A DNA stretch of 15,023 nucleotides. Origin: RGIG2206 sp045540915. Its GTDB lineage: Bacteria > Bacillota > Clostridia > Oscillospirales > Acutalibacteraceae. The stretch lies in assembly GCA_045540915.1 (NCBI GenBank), contig JAZQID010000029.1:1-15023 (forward strand), written 5' to 3'. Every line of letters begins with the position of its first letter. Position 1 is the stretch's first letter. The notes under the pieces are model-generated. The model was not told the DNA's origin. It did no database searches and saw only the letters and a program-made list of their open reading frames with translations. A program made the position numbers and the translations under genes. Shown one piece after another: positions 8,418 to 14,637 of this stretch.

Positions 8418-8451
8418 CGCCCGCAGACTATGTCTGTGGGTGTTTATTTTT
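8418..8451 (+). terminator. Terminator of the FMN riboswitch expression platform
   Basis: The stem is CCCGCAGAC (8420-8428) with GTCTGTGGG (8432-8440), one G-T wobble and loop TAT, extended outward by a C-G and a G-T pair. It is followed by TTTATTTTT (8443-8451). It lies 10 bases after the aptamer and just before the ribU ribosome binding site, as expected for a transcriptional off-switch. Confidence 0.85.
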
Positions 8452-8461
8452 GAGGTGTATT

Positions 8462-9130
8462 ATGTCTAATAAAATTTTTGTTAAAAGGCTGGTTGTATCA
8501 GCTTTATTTAGTGTAATTGCTTATTTAGTTACTTTCGTTTTTCGTTTTAACGTTACGTTTTTAACTTTTGATTTGAAAGATGCTATAATTGCGATTCTTT
8601 CATTTTTATTTGGTCCAGTTTATGGAGTGCTTTCTGCATTAGTTGTTGCTTTGTTAGAATTGTTTTCTGTAAGCGATACAGGATTATATGGTTTTATTAT
8701 GAATTTCTTATCTTCCGGTACATTTGCATTCGTTTGTGGAATTATATACAAGTATAAGCATACAATTTTTGGAGCGGTCTTGTCCTTAGCATTGGGCTCT
8801 GTTTCTGTTGTAGTGGTTATGCTTATTGCCAACATATTTATAACACCCTTCTATATGGGCGTAAACACTAGAGAGGTTATTGCGTTAATTCCTACGTTGC
8901 TATTACCGTTTAATCTTGCAAAAACAATAATTAATGCATCTGCTACTATGGTTATATATAAACCGATTACAAATATATTAAGGCGAATGAGGGTGATTGA
9001 AGGTAATAGCCAAATGTCCGTAAGCTTCAAGTCAGTAATTGTTACTGTTGTATCAGTTTTGCTGATTGTTGCTATGTCACTGTTTGTTATTCTTTATCTC
9101 AACGGTGTGTTTGAATTATTTAGATATTGA
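8462..9130 (+). CDS. ribU: Riboflavin ECF transporter substrate-binding (S) protein RibU
   Basis: A very hydrophobic membrane protein of 222 residues that should bind riboflavin outside the cell and bring it in together with the shared ECF energising module (EcfA, EcfA', EcfT), which is not in this window. Seen: about six membrane segments in the S-component core (about 7-27, 40-55, 56-70, 75-95, 103-128, 145-167), with FDLKDAIIAILSFLFGPVYG in segments 2-3, typical of this family. There is a further hydrophobic segment at 190-214 after a polar linker. The FMN riboswitch upstream strongly supports riboflavin as the substrate. The start is the ATG at 8462 with GAGGTG at 8452-8457; an open frame back to 8318 runs through the riboswitch and is not coding. 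Base composition differs from the neighbours: the lines at 8521-8580 and 8701-8760 hold 14 and 19 G+C per 60. Confidence 0.9.
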   Translation: MSNKIFVKRLVVSALFSVIAYLVTFVFRFNVTFLTFDLKDAIIAILSFLFGPVYGVLSALVVALLELFSVSDTGLYGFIMNFLSSGTFAFVCGIIYKYKHTIFGAVLSLALGSVSVVVVMLIANIFITPFYMGVNTREVIALIPTLLLPFNLAKTIINASATMVIYKPITNILRRMRVIEGNSQMSVSFKSVIVTVVSVLLIVAMSLFVILYLNGVFELFRY

Positions 9131-9154
9131 CATTGATATACTTTGTGTTATAAT
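9127..9154 (+). promoter_or_regulatory. Promoter for the SAM riboswitch-metK unit
   Basis: A full consensus TTGACA (9127-9132), 16-base spacer, and full consensus TATAAT (9149-9154). The TGA stop of ribU (9128-9130) is part of the -35 box. Transcription should start near 9161, about 15 bases before the aptamer. Confidence 0.88.
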
Positions 9155-9173
9155 ACTAATCGAATTAAATATT

Positions 9174-9276
9174 TACTTATCAAGAGTGGCTGAGGGACAG
9201 GCCCTGTGAAGCCCGACAACCTGCCGATTTTATCGGAAAGGTGCCAAATCCTGCGGTTTGAACCGAAAGATGAGAA
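9174..9276 (+). ncRNA. SAM-I riboswitch (S-box)
   Basis: The conserved SAM-I core is seen: CAAGAGTGGCTGAGGGAC, GGCCCTGTGAAGCCCGACAACC, AAGGTGCCAAATCCTGC and GAAAGATGAGA. P1 is formed by CTTATC (9176-9181) with GATGAG (9269-9274), P3 by CCGAT/ATCGG, and P4 by CGGTT/AACCG. It senses S-adenosylmethionine and should stop transcription when SAM is abundant. The next gene makes SAM, so this is product feedback. Confidence 0.97.
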
Positions 9277-9281
9277 CTTTT

Positions 9282-9316
9282 ATGCCCGCATCTTTTGGTG
9301 CGGGCATTGATTATTT
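9282..9316 (+). terminator. Terminator of the SAM-I riboswitch, with a matching antiterminator
   Basis: The stem is ATGCCCGCA (9282-9290) with TGCGGGCAT (9299-9307), a perfect 9 base pairs, loop TCTTTTGG, followed by a T-rich but interrupted tail TGATTATTT. The segment CCGAAAGATG (9263-9272), the end of P4 and P1, can instead pair with CATCTTTTGG (9289-9298) over 10 positions with one G-T pair. This would break both the aptamer and the terminator, giving the on-state. Confidence 0.85.
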
Positions 9317-9331
9317 ACGGAGGTAAAAAAT

Positions 9332-10513
9332 ATGAGAAGACTGTTTACATCAGAATCGGTGACCGAGGGTCATCCCGATAAAATATGCGACCAGATCTCC
9401 GACGCGGTGCTTGATGCAATCGTTGCTCAGGACCCGATGGCGCGAGTCGCCTGCGAGACCTTCTGCACTACGGGCGTGGTCAATATTATGGGTGAGATCT
9501 CTACCACTGCAAAGGTGGACATTCCTTCAATTGCGCGCGATGTCATCAACGATATCGGATACGACTCGATTGAAAAGGGATTTGACGGAAATACCTGCAA
9601 GATATCTACCTTGATCGACGAGCAATCACCCGATATTGCTATGGGCGTTGACGCTTCATTGGAGCTTAAGGAGGGTGACAAGGCTGACGCCTTCCAGAAT
9701 GGTGCAGGAGATCAGGGAATGATGTTCGGCTATGCCTGCGATGAAACAGAGGAGCTTATGCCTTTGCCTATATCATTGGCTCACGCCTTGGCAAAGCAGT
9801 TGACCCTTGTTAGAAAGACGGGTGTTTTGCCCTATTTGCGTCCCGATGGTAAGACTCAGGTTACCGTTGAGTACGACGAAGACCGTCCCGTTCGAGTCGA
9901 TACGGTGGTCGTTTCGTCTCAGCACAGCGAGGATGTTACTCTTGAGACCATCCGAGATGATATCGTCGAGAAGGTCATTCGCCCCATTATTCCTGAAAAA
10001 TTGCTCGATGAGAACACCACCATATATGTAAATCCGACAGGTCGTTTCGTTGTCGGCGGACCTCAGGGTGATACAGGCCTCACCGGCAGAAAGATAATCG
10101 TTGATACATACGGCGGATATGCCCGTCACGGAGGCGGTGCCTTCTCGGGTAAGGATCCGACCAAGGTCGACCGTTCAGCCGCCTATGCAGCTCGCTATGT
10201 TGCCAAAAATATCGTTGCAGCAAAGCTTGCAACTCGCTGCGAGGTTCAGATTGCCTATGCTATCGGTGTCGCAAGTCCTGTTTCTGTAATGGTTGATACG
10301 TTTGGTACGGGCAGGGTGGAGGATGACGTTATCGCCAATGCCGTCAGTAAGGTCTTCGACCTTAGGCCTTCCGCTATTATAGATACATTTAATTTGCGCC
10401 GACCCATCTACCGCAAAATTGCCGCCTACGGTCATATTGGGCGGACCGACATTGAAACTCCTTGGGAAAAGGTGGATAAAATAGAAGATTTGAAGAATGC
10501 TATTGATGGTTGA
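9332..10513 (+). CDS. metK: S-adenosylmethionine synthetase
   Basis: Makes S-adenosylmethionine from methionine and ATP in the cytosol. The 393 residues are a normal length. Seen: VTEGHPDKICDQISDAVLD near the N-terminus with the ATP-binding H14 and D16, the signature GAGDQG at 124-129 followed by MMFGYACDETEELMPLP, the NPTGRFVVGGPQGDTGLTGR block (233-253), and the glycine-rich GGGAFSGKDPTKVDRS at 267-282. The last domain has AIGVASPVSVMVDTFGTG and ends with the family stretch YGHIGR plus W-E. The start ATG at 9332 has GGAGGT (9319-9324) 7 bases ahead. It is the only gene of its unit under the SAM-I riboswitch; no terminator follows it, and the next promoter overlaps its stop. Confidence 0.98.
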   Translation: MRRLFTSESVTEGHPDKICDQISDAVLDAIVAQDPMARVACETFCTTGVVNIMGEISTTAKVDIPSIARDVINDIGYDSIEKGFDGNTCKISTLIDEQSPDIAMGVDASLELKEGDKADAFQNGAGDQGMMFGYACDETEELMPLPISLAHALAKQLTLVRKTGVLPYLRPDGKTQVTVEYDEDRPVRVDTVVVSSQHSEDVTLETIRDDIVEKVIRPIIPEKLLDENTTIYVNPTGRFVVGGPQGDTGLTGRKIIVDTYGGYARHGGGAFSGKDPTKVDRSAAYAARYVAKNIVAAKLATRCEVQIAYAIGVASPVSVMVDTFGTGRVEDDVIANAVSKVFDLRPSAIIDTFNLRRPIYRKIAAYGHIGRTDIETPWEKVDKIEDLKNAIDG

Positions 10514-10538
10514 CAATTGTAGACTGCCGTGGTAAAAT
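10510..10538 (+). promoter_or_regulatory. Promoter for the 89-residue HPr-like gene
   Basis: Consensus TTGACA (10510-10515), 17-base spacer, TAAAAT (10533-10538). The TGA stop of metK (10511-10513) lies inside the -35 box. GGAGGTG follows at 10551-10557. Confidence 0.85.
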
Positions 10539-10563
10539 CATTCCAAATTCGGAGGTGTTTTAT

Positions 10564-10833
10564 ATGAATATAAATGAACTCGAAATGCACAATATTGAGA
10601 TCAAGGATTTCATTGCCGCTATCGATCAGTGTAAGGGTGATGTTTTCCTCGAAACCGAAGAGGGCGATGTTCTTAACCTAAAATCAAAGTTGTGTCAGAT
10701 CGCCGGCTTGGCTAATATTTTGACAGGGGCCGTTGTTGCAAAGGCAACCATCAGGTGTTCCAACCCTGATGATGAGAGTCTGCTTTTCCGTTTTAACCTG
10801 TACGGAGAACTGCCCGGAAAGAAAGATAACTAA
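10564..10833 (+). CDS. Small conserved protein with an HPr-like pattern, function unknown
   Basis: An 89-residue cytosolic protein. The start ATG at 10564 has GGAGGTG 6 bases ahead; a longer reading would cross the promoter. I do not recognise a named function. The order of predicted elements is strand (MHNIEI), helix (KDFIAAIDQC), strand pair (GDVFLETEEGDVLNLKS), helix (KLCQIAGLANILTG), strand (KATIRCSN), and an acidic PDDES. This lines up with phosphocarrier HPr, where the sequence NLKS marks the regulatory serine 46 region and G-x-DE follows. Here NLKS is at 38-41 with S41. The catalytic histidine of HPr is missing: D15 is near that place and the only histidine is H9. If the likeness is real, this is a non-phosphotransfer relative similar in logic to Crh. 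Similar small proteins in databases may carry unrelated automatic names. Confidence 0.78.
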   Translation: MNINELEMHNIEIKDFIAAIDQCKGDVFLETEEGDVLNLKSKLCQIAGLANILTGAVVAKATIRCSNPDDESLLFRFNLYGELPGKKDN

Positions 10834-10839
10834 AAGAGG

Positions 10840-10871
10840 AAACGCTGTGTGGATCTCCACACAGCGTTTTT
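10840..10871. terminator. Bidirectional hairpin terminator between the convergent HPr-like and ETF genes
   Basis: A perfect 13-base-pair stem, AAACGCTGTGTGG (10840-10852) and CCACACAGCGTTT (10857-10869), with loop ATCT. Five T (10867-10871) follow on the plus strand; on the minus strand the tail is the weaker CCTCTTTTA. It sits directly against the stop codon of the ETF gene (10871-10873). Confidence 0.92.
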
Positions 10872-12253
10872 CACATATCAAAGACTTCTTCAGCGGTCGC
10901 AAGCACACCGTAATCGGCATATTCGAAGATTCGTGCGTCTTTATCAGGGTTGACAGCGATAACCGTTCCTACGCGGTCAAGAGCGCAGGTGTGATGTACA
11001 GCGCCCGAAATTCCGACCGCAAGGTAGATGTTGCAACCGATGGTGCGCCCCGTCAGCCCTATCTGTTGCTCGTATGGAGCCAAACCGGCATCGACCAAGC
11101 CGCGTGATGCAGCGTTTTGTGCCGAAATTTTATCGGCAAACCGTTTGATAGAATCAAGATTATCTACCGCGCCTTTTCCGCAACCGATGATGATATCGCT
11201 GTCCGAATCGTCGGCAATTCGCACGGTTGCCATAACGGGTTTCGTGGTGCACCTGATCTTTGCAGTAAGGGTGCCGCTGAAGGCAGGTCGGTACATAAAA
11301 AGATCCTTGCCGTCGGTCTCCAAAGCGGTACAGTCGGCGCACAATCCCGTTGACAGTATAGCCTGAACCACAGGAGCGGCACTGCGCCCCCAAAGGTCAG
11401 CAGGCCACAGGACAAAATCAGGCTTTTCAGCCTCGATCAATGCCGCAATTCTTTCAGGCTCATCTCGCTCGATAACCTTAACCTCGTCGGCAATTTGCCT
11501 TGCGGATGCTTCGACCTCGTTTCCAACGCACCATACAAGAGGAAGTTTGGTTTCGGATTGCTTGACCTCAAAGGCGGAGCGCTTTGTGTCCTTCGCGGTT
11601 TCTAAAAGGCTGAGCATCTCTTCCTTGGTAATGAACTGGCACTTCCGCTTTCCGACTGCACTTTCAAAGGTCTTCATAACACGGGTAGGGGAGCCTGTCA
11701 GTCCGCAACGCGACTTGTCGGCGCCGATATCGTCGGCGTTAAGCACCTGAACCTCGCCAAGCTTCGACGTCAGCTTAGGGAAGCGAAGGTTATTGATGCG
11801 CTCAACTGTAACTAAAGCGGGAAGGTTAAGCTCTTTGTCTCCCGTGCGGGTCGTTGTGTGAAGGGTCTGACCTTCAAGTGACATCGACATAACATTAGCC
11901 GCAAAGGGAAGACCTAACGTGGTCGCAAGGGCAGGGCCCGTTTGTGCGGTGTCACCGTCTATCGACTGGCGGCCGCAAATGACAAGTTCGGGGTCAAGCT
12001 TTTTGATCAGCAGGCTCAATGCATATGACGTCGCAAGAGTGTCAGCGCCTGCAAAGGCTGAGTCGGAGAGAAGTATAGCTTTGCATCCAAGTCGGGTCAG
12101 GCGAAGAAGAATATCCTTTGCCGACATTCTGCCCATAGAAACCACCGTAACGTCATCCGAAAGCTGAAGGGCACATTCCACCGCGCAGGCGTCAAAGGGA
12201 TTCAGTTCGCCCTGAACCTCTTTAACGCAAACGACCGTTCTTACCCCACTCAT
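10871..12253 (-). CDS. Fused electron transfer flavoprotein, EtfB then EtfA
   Basis: A 460-residue fusion of both subunits of electron transfer flavoprotein, a soluble carrier that passes electrons between a flavin dehydrogenase and a quinone reductase, ferredoxin or NAD-linked partner. Residues 1 to about 195 are EtfB: VVCVKEV, LNPFDACAVECALQL, VTVVSMG, ADTLATSYALSLLI and the signature GRQSIDGDTAQTGPALATTLG from residue 94. A poorly conserved linker (about 195-235) follows. Then comes a shortened EtfA: GRSAAPVVQAILSTGLCADCT (289-309), YRPAFSGTLTAKI (321-333), SRGLVDAG, QIGLTGRTIGCNIYLAVGISGA (397-418), and DARIFEYADYGVLATAEE. The FAD-binding tail is intact. The two parts are shorter than usual separate subunits (about 260 and 330). 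The ATG overlaps the FGGY kinase stop by 4 bases (ATGA) and has no clear ribosome binding site, so translation is probably coupled. No dehydrogenase partner is in the window. Confidence 0.9.
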   Translation of the reverse strand: MSGVRTVVCVKEVQGELNPFDACAVECALQLSDDVTVVSMGRMSAKDILLRLTRLGCKAILLSDSAFAGADTLATSYALSLLIKKLDPELVICGRQSIDGDTAQTGPALATTLGLPFAANVMSMSLEGQTLHTTTRTGDKELNLPALVTVERINNLRFPKLTSKLGEVQVLNADDIGADKSRCGLTGSPTRVMKTFESAVGKRKCQFITKEEMLSLLETAKDTKRSAFEVKQSETKLPLVWCVGNEVEASARQIADEVKVIERDEPERIAALIEAEKPDFVLWPADLWGRSAAPVVQAILSTGLCADCTALETDGKDLFMYRPAFSGTLTAKIRCTTKPVMATVRIADDSDSDIIIGCGKGAVDNLDSIKRFADKISAQNAASRGLVDAGLAPYEQQIGLTGRTIGCNIYLAVGISGAVHHTCALDRVGTVIAVNPDKDARIFEYADYGVLATAEEVFDM

Positions 12254-13719
12254 CGATCGTGATAGATGGGCGCCAAGGCATCGTGAATAGCCTTGTAGGT
12301 TTTGAAGAGTTCGGCATACTTAGCGGTGTTTTCAGGATTGGGAGTGGTTACAGAGATAGTCTTAGAGCACTTTTCAATTACACCCTCAAAGGAATCAAAT
12401 GCACCGATCGCAACACCTGCGAGCATTGCGGTACCGAAGGAGGAGTCGCTGCATTCTTTGAGGTGGAACTCCATACCCAGAGCATCGGAGACGATCTGAC
12501 GCCACAGAGGACTGTATGCACCGCCACCGATAATTGCGGCAGAATCGTCGTGCTGAATGCCGAGGCGATTGATGACCTCGATCGAGTCGATGAGGCTCAT
12601 GGCAACCCCTTCCATAACGGCGCGAGAGAAATGACCTTTGGTATGATTTGTCCTGATTCCCGTGAAGGAACCGCAGAGCAGGGGATCGGCGTAGGGGGTC
12701 AATTCGCCGTTGATGTAGGGATGATAGATAAGTCCGTTGCAGCCAACGGGAACCTCAGCCGCACCGCCATCAAGTTCTTTGTAAGAGCCGCCAAAGGTGT
12801 CTCTGTACCAACGGTAAGAGGAGGCACAAGCCTTTGTAGCGGTACCGGGGTACCATAGTCCGTCAACAACGTGGGAATAGTTGATGATATCTCTGTCGGG
12901 GAATGCGCGGTCGGTTACCACGCAGATGCGACCTGCAGTTGCAAGCTTCACCGAGCAGTTGCCCTTTCTGACAGCGCCCGAGGCAAAGACCTCCATAGCA
13001 GTGTCGGTAGTACCGCAGACGACCTTGGTTCCTTCGGCAAGACCTGTATCGGCCGCGGCCTTAGCTGTAACGGCGCCGACTATCTCAGACGGAGAAACAA
13101 CGGGTGGAAGCTTCGTCATATCAAAGCCAAGCAGACCGCAAAGTTCATCAGACCATTTGAGAGTGTTGTAGTCGAACATCATACTACCTTCAGCCTCGAT
13201 GTAGTCGGTGCAGTAAACTCCGGTAAAGAGATAACGGACGTAATCCTTCGGGAAAAGGATGCGTTCAACCTTGCTCCACACCTGAGGCTCATTGTCCTTT
13301 AGCCACATAAGTTGCGGCAGGGTCCAGATAGTGTCGGGGGAATGTAATGCCTGCGAGAGAACAAGATCGCGCTTGTTTTCGCGCAGCCAGTTGCTTTCCT
13401 TAGTGGAGCGACTGTCCGACCAGTAGATAGAGGGACGGACAACGTTGAAGTCGTTATCAAGAAGTACAGCAGTATGTGTTGCGGCATCAAAGGAGAGAGC
13501 CAAAATGTCGGCAGGATTTATCTTGCTTGTTCGAAGAAGGGTAGCGATGTTTTCTTTTGTGGCAAGATACCAATCGTTAGGGTTCTGCTCGACCCATCCG
13601 GCCTGCGGATAATATGAGGGGTACTCGACAGAGTTGGTTGCAACGACAACGCCATCGGTGGAGAGAAGGGTTGCCTTTGAAGCACCGCCGCCAAAGTCTA
13701 TTCCAAGTAGGTATTTCAT
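12250..13719 (-). CDS. FGGY-family carbohydrate kinase, xylulokinase-like
   Basis: A 489-residue sugar kinase that would phosphorylate a sugar or polyol with ATP in the cytosol. Seen: the N-terminal phosphate-binding loop LLGIDFGGGASKATLL with D8, the W-x-D-x-R motif WSDSR at 100-104, CGTTDTAMEV (235-244) with D239 in the place of the catalytic base, the HPYINGELTPYADP substrate-side segment (333-346), and the C-terminal GGGAYSPLWRQIVSDALG (398-415), close to FGGY signature 2. The length and pattern fit xylulokinase best, but the family also acts on ribulose, fuculose, rhamnulose, glycerol and others, and CGTTDT differs from the usual GDN in XylB, so the substrate is open. The ATG at 13719 has GGAGG (13726-13730) 6 bases ahead. 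It leads the two-gene unit with the fused ETF. A hairpin and a palindrome lie upstream, which suggests its own control. Confidence 0.9.
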   Translation of the reverse strand: MKYLLGIDFGGGASKATLLSTDGVVVATNSVEYPSYYPQAGWVEQNPNDWYLATKENIATLLRTSKINPADILALSFDAATHTAVLLDNDFNVVRPSIYWSDSRSTKESNWLRENKRDLVLSQALHSPDTIWTLPQLMWLKDNEPQVWSKVERILFPKDYVRYLFTGVYCTDYIEAEGSMMFDYNTLKWSDELCGLLGFDMTKLPPVVSPSEIVGAVTAKAAADTGLAEGTKVVCGTTDTAMEVFASGAVRKGNCSVKLATAGRICVVTDRAFPDRDIINYSHVVDGLWYPGTATKACASSYRWYRDTFGGSYKELDGGAAEVPVGCNGLIYHPYINGELTPYADPLLCGSFTGIRTNHTKGHFSRAVMEGVAMSLIDSIEVINRLGIQHDDSAAIIGGGAYSPLWRQIVSDALGMEFHLKECSDSSFGTAMLAGVAIGAFDSFEGVIEKCSKTISVTTPNPENTAKYAELFKTYKAIHDALAPIYHDR

Positions 13720-13786
13720 AATTTTCCTCCGTTCAGAGTCGGTTGTTTATTAAAATCAGCGTAAAGCCTGTTACTTTCAAATTTAG

Positions 13787-13802
13787 TTGTTTGGACAAAC
13801 AA
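13787..13802. promoter_or_regulatory. Candidate operator: 16-base palindrome upstream of the FGGY kinase
   Basis: TTGTTTG, centre GA, CAAACAA: 7+7 perfect arms, 68 bases upstream of the kinase start and just outside a possible -35 box TTGAAA (minus strand, 13780-13775). TTGTTTG/CAAACAA arms recall operators of sugar repressors such as XylR or DeoR types, but the regulator cannot be assigned here. Confidence 0.45.
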
Positions 13803-13830
13803 GCCGCCGCCTGTTGACAGGAGGCGGCTT
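13801..13830 (-). terminator. Hairpin after the IolB-family gene, probable terminator or attenuator
   Basis: On the minus strand AAGCCGCC and GGCGGCTT form 8 base pairs, then one mismatch, then CCTG/CAGG closing a TCAA loop. It is followed by TTGTTTGT, a modest T-rich tail. It lies 18 bases after the IolB-family stop and separates that unit from the FGGY-ETF unit. It may stop transcription or reduce it. Confidence 0.75.
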
Positions 13831-13848
13831 GAAGTTATGCCGTAAAAA

Positions 13849-14637
13849 TTACTTATTCTGCCAAACCTGTTCAGGATCAGCAGTGCTGATAAGACCGCGT
13901 TTGTCGCAGCTCATCAGCCAAAGCAGATATCCGGTGTAACCGGGAGCGACAGTGCCGGGATGATATCCCTTCGGAATTTCGACAAAGTCACCGTTTCTGG
14001 TGGTGTAGGCCTCATCGATCATACGATCGGCGGTATAGACCTGCTGAATGCCGTAACCGGTCTCCTTATCGAACTCAAAATAATAGATCTCCTCAGCAAA
14101 AGCCTCGTTGGGAGCATTTTCATCGTGCTTGTGTCCGGGGAATCCGGTCCACTCGTTGCCCTTAATGTAGTTTTCGCCAATGTAAACACGGTTACCTGCG
14201 AAGCGCTCATCCATCATAAAATGAACTTCGCGCTCGAAGCCGGGCTTACCAAAAGTCTTGATGATAGCATCCTCGGGGTTGACGATATATGCGTCGAAAT
14301 ACTCTTCGGCAGGGCAGGCGGTAATAACGATTCTTACATCGCTGACAGCCTTAACGGTGAACTCGGTGTTCTTGGGGATGTAAACAACGGTGCCGCAATT
14401 CTCAAACACGCTGTTGCGCTTGCCGATGTTGCAGAAGCTGAAATCCTTACCGATGATGTCGCAGCAGCCTGTAAGGATGGTTACTCCGTACTCAAAGCCC
14501 TCGGTGTTTCCAGTGTACTCGTTACCGGCCTTGAGCATAAGACCGTATGCTTCCATCAGATGACAGGCACTGTTGTGGGTCTCAAAAACCTTAACAAGGC
14601 CTTCCTTGGTGTAATCCCAATGTCTCTTATAACTCAT
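13849..14637 (-). CDS. iolB: IolB/KduI-family isomerase, 5-deoxy-glucuronate isomerase-like
   Basis: A 262-residue double-cupin sugar isomerase. IolB turns 5-deoxy-D-glucuronate into 2-deoxy-5-keto-D-gluconate in myo-inositol breakdown. Seen: an N-terminal cupin (about 20-120) and a C-terminal cupin with the metal-binding set GHKHDENAPNE (H169, H171), AEEIYYFEFD (E182, E183) and GYHPGTVAPGY (H226), followed by YLLWLM. This is the IolB pattern, and the length is near the usual 270. I start at the second ATG (first base 14637) because AAAGGAG is 7 bases before it and only 1 base before the first ATG. It overlaps the PfkB gene by 11 bases. Other inositol genes are not visible, so the substrate could be another uronate-like sugar. 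Confidence 0.85.
   Translation of the reverse strand: MSYKRHWDYTKEGLVKVFETHNSACHLMEAYGLMLKAGNEYTGNTEGFEYGVTILTGCCDIIGKDFSFCNIGKRNSVFENCGTVVYIPKNTEFTVKAVSDVRIVITACPAEEYFDAYIVNPEDAIIKTFGKPGFEREVHFMMDERFAGNRVYIGENYIKGNEWTGFPGHKHDENAPNEAFAEEIYYFEFDKETGYGIQQVYTADRMIDEAYTTRNGDFVEIPKGYHPGTVAPGYTGYLLWLMSCDKRGLISTADPEQVWQNK

Noticed and set aside
8318..8461. N-terminal extension of ribU by 48 codons
   Set aside because: The extra codons are the FMN aptamer and its terminator; a good ribosome binding site and a normal membrane-protein start occur at 8462.
12259..12858. Open frame of 199 codons on the plus strand opposite the FGGY kinase
   Set aside because: Antisense to a clear kinase domain with intact motifs; no promoter or ribosome binding site was found for it.
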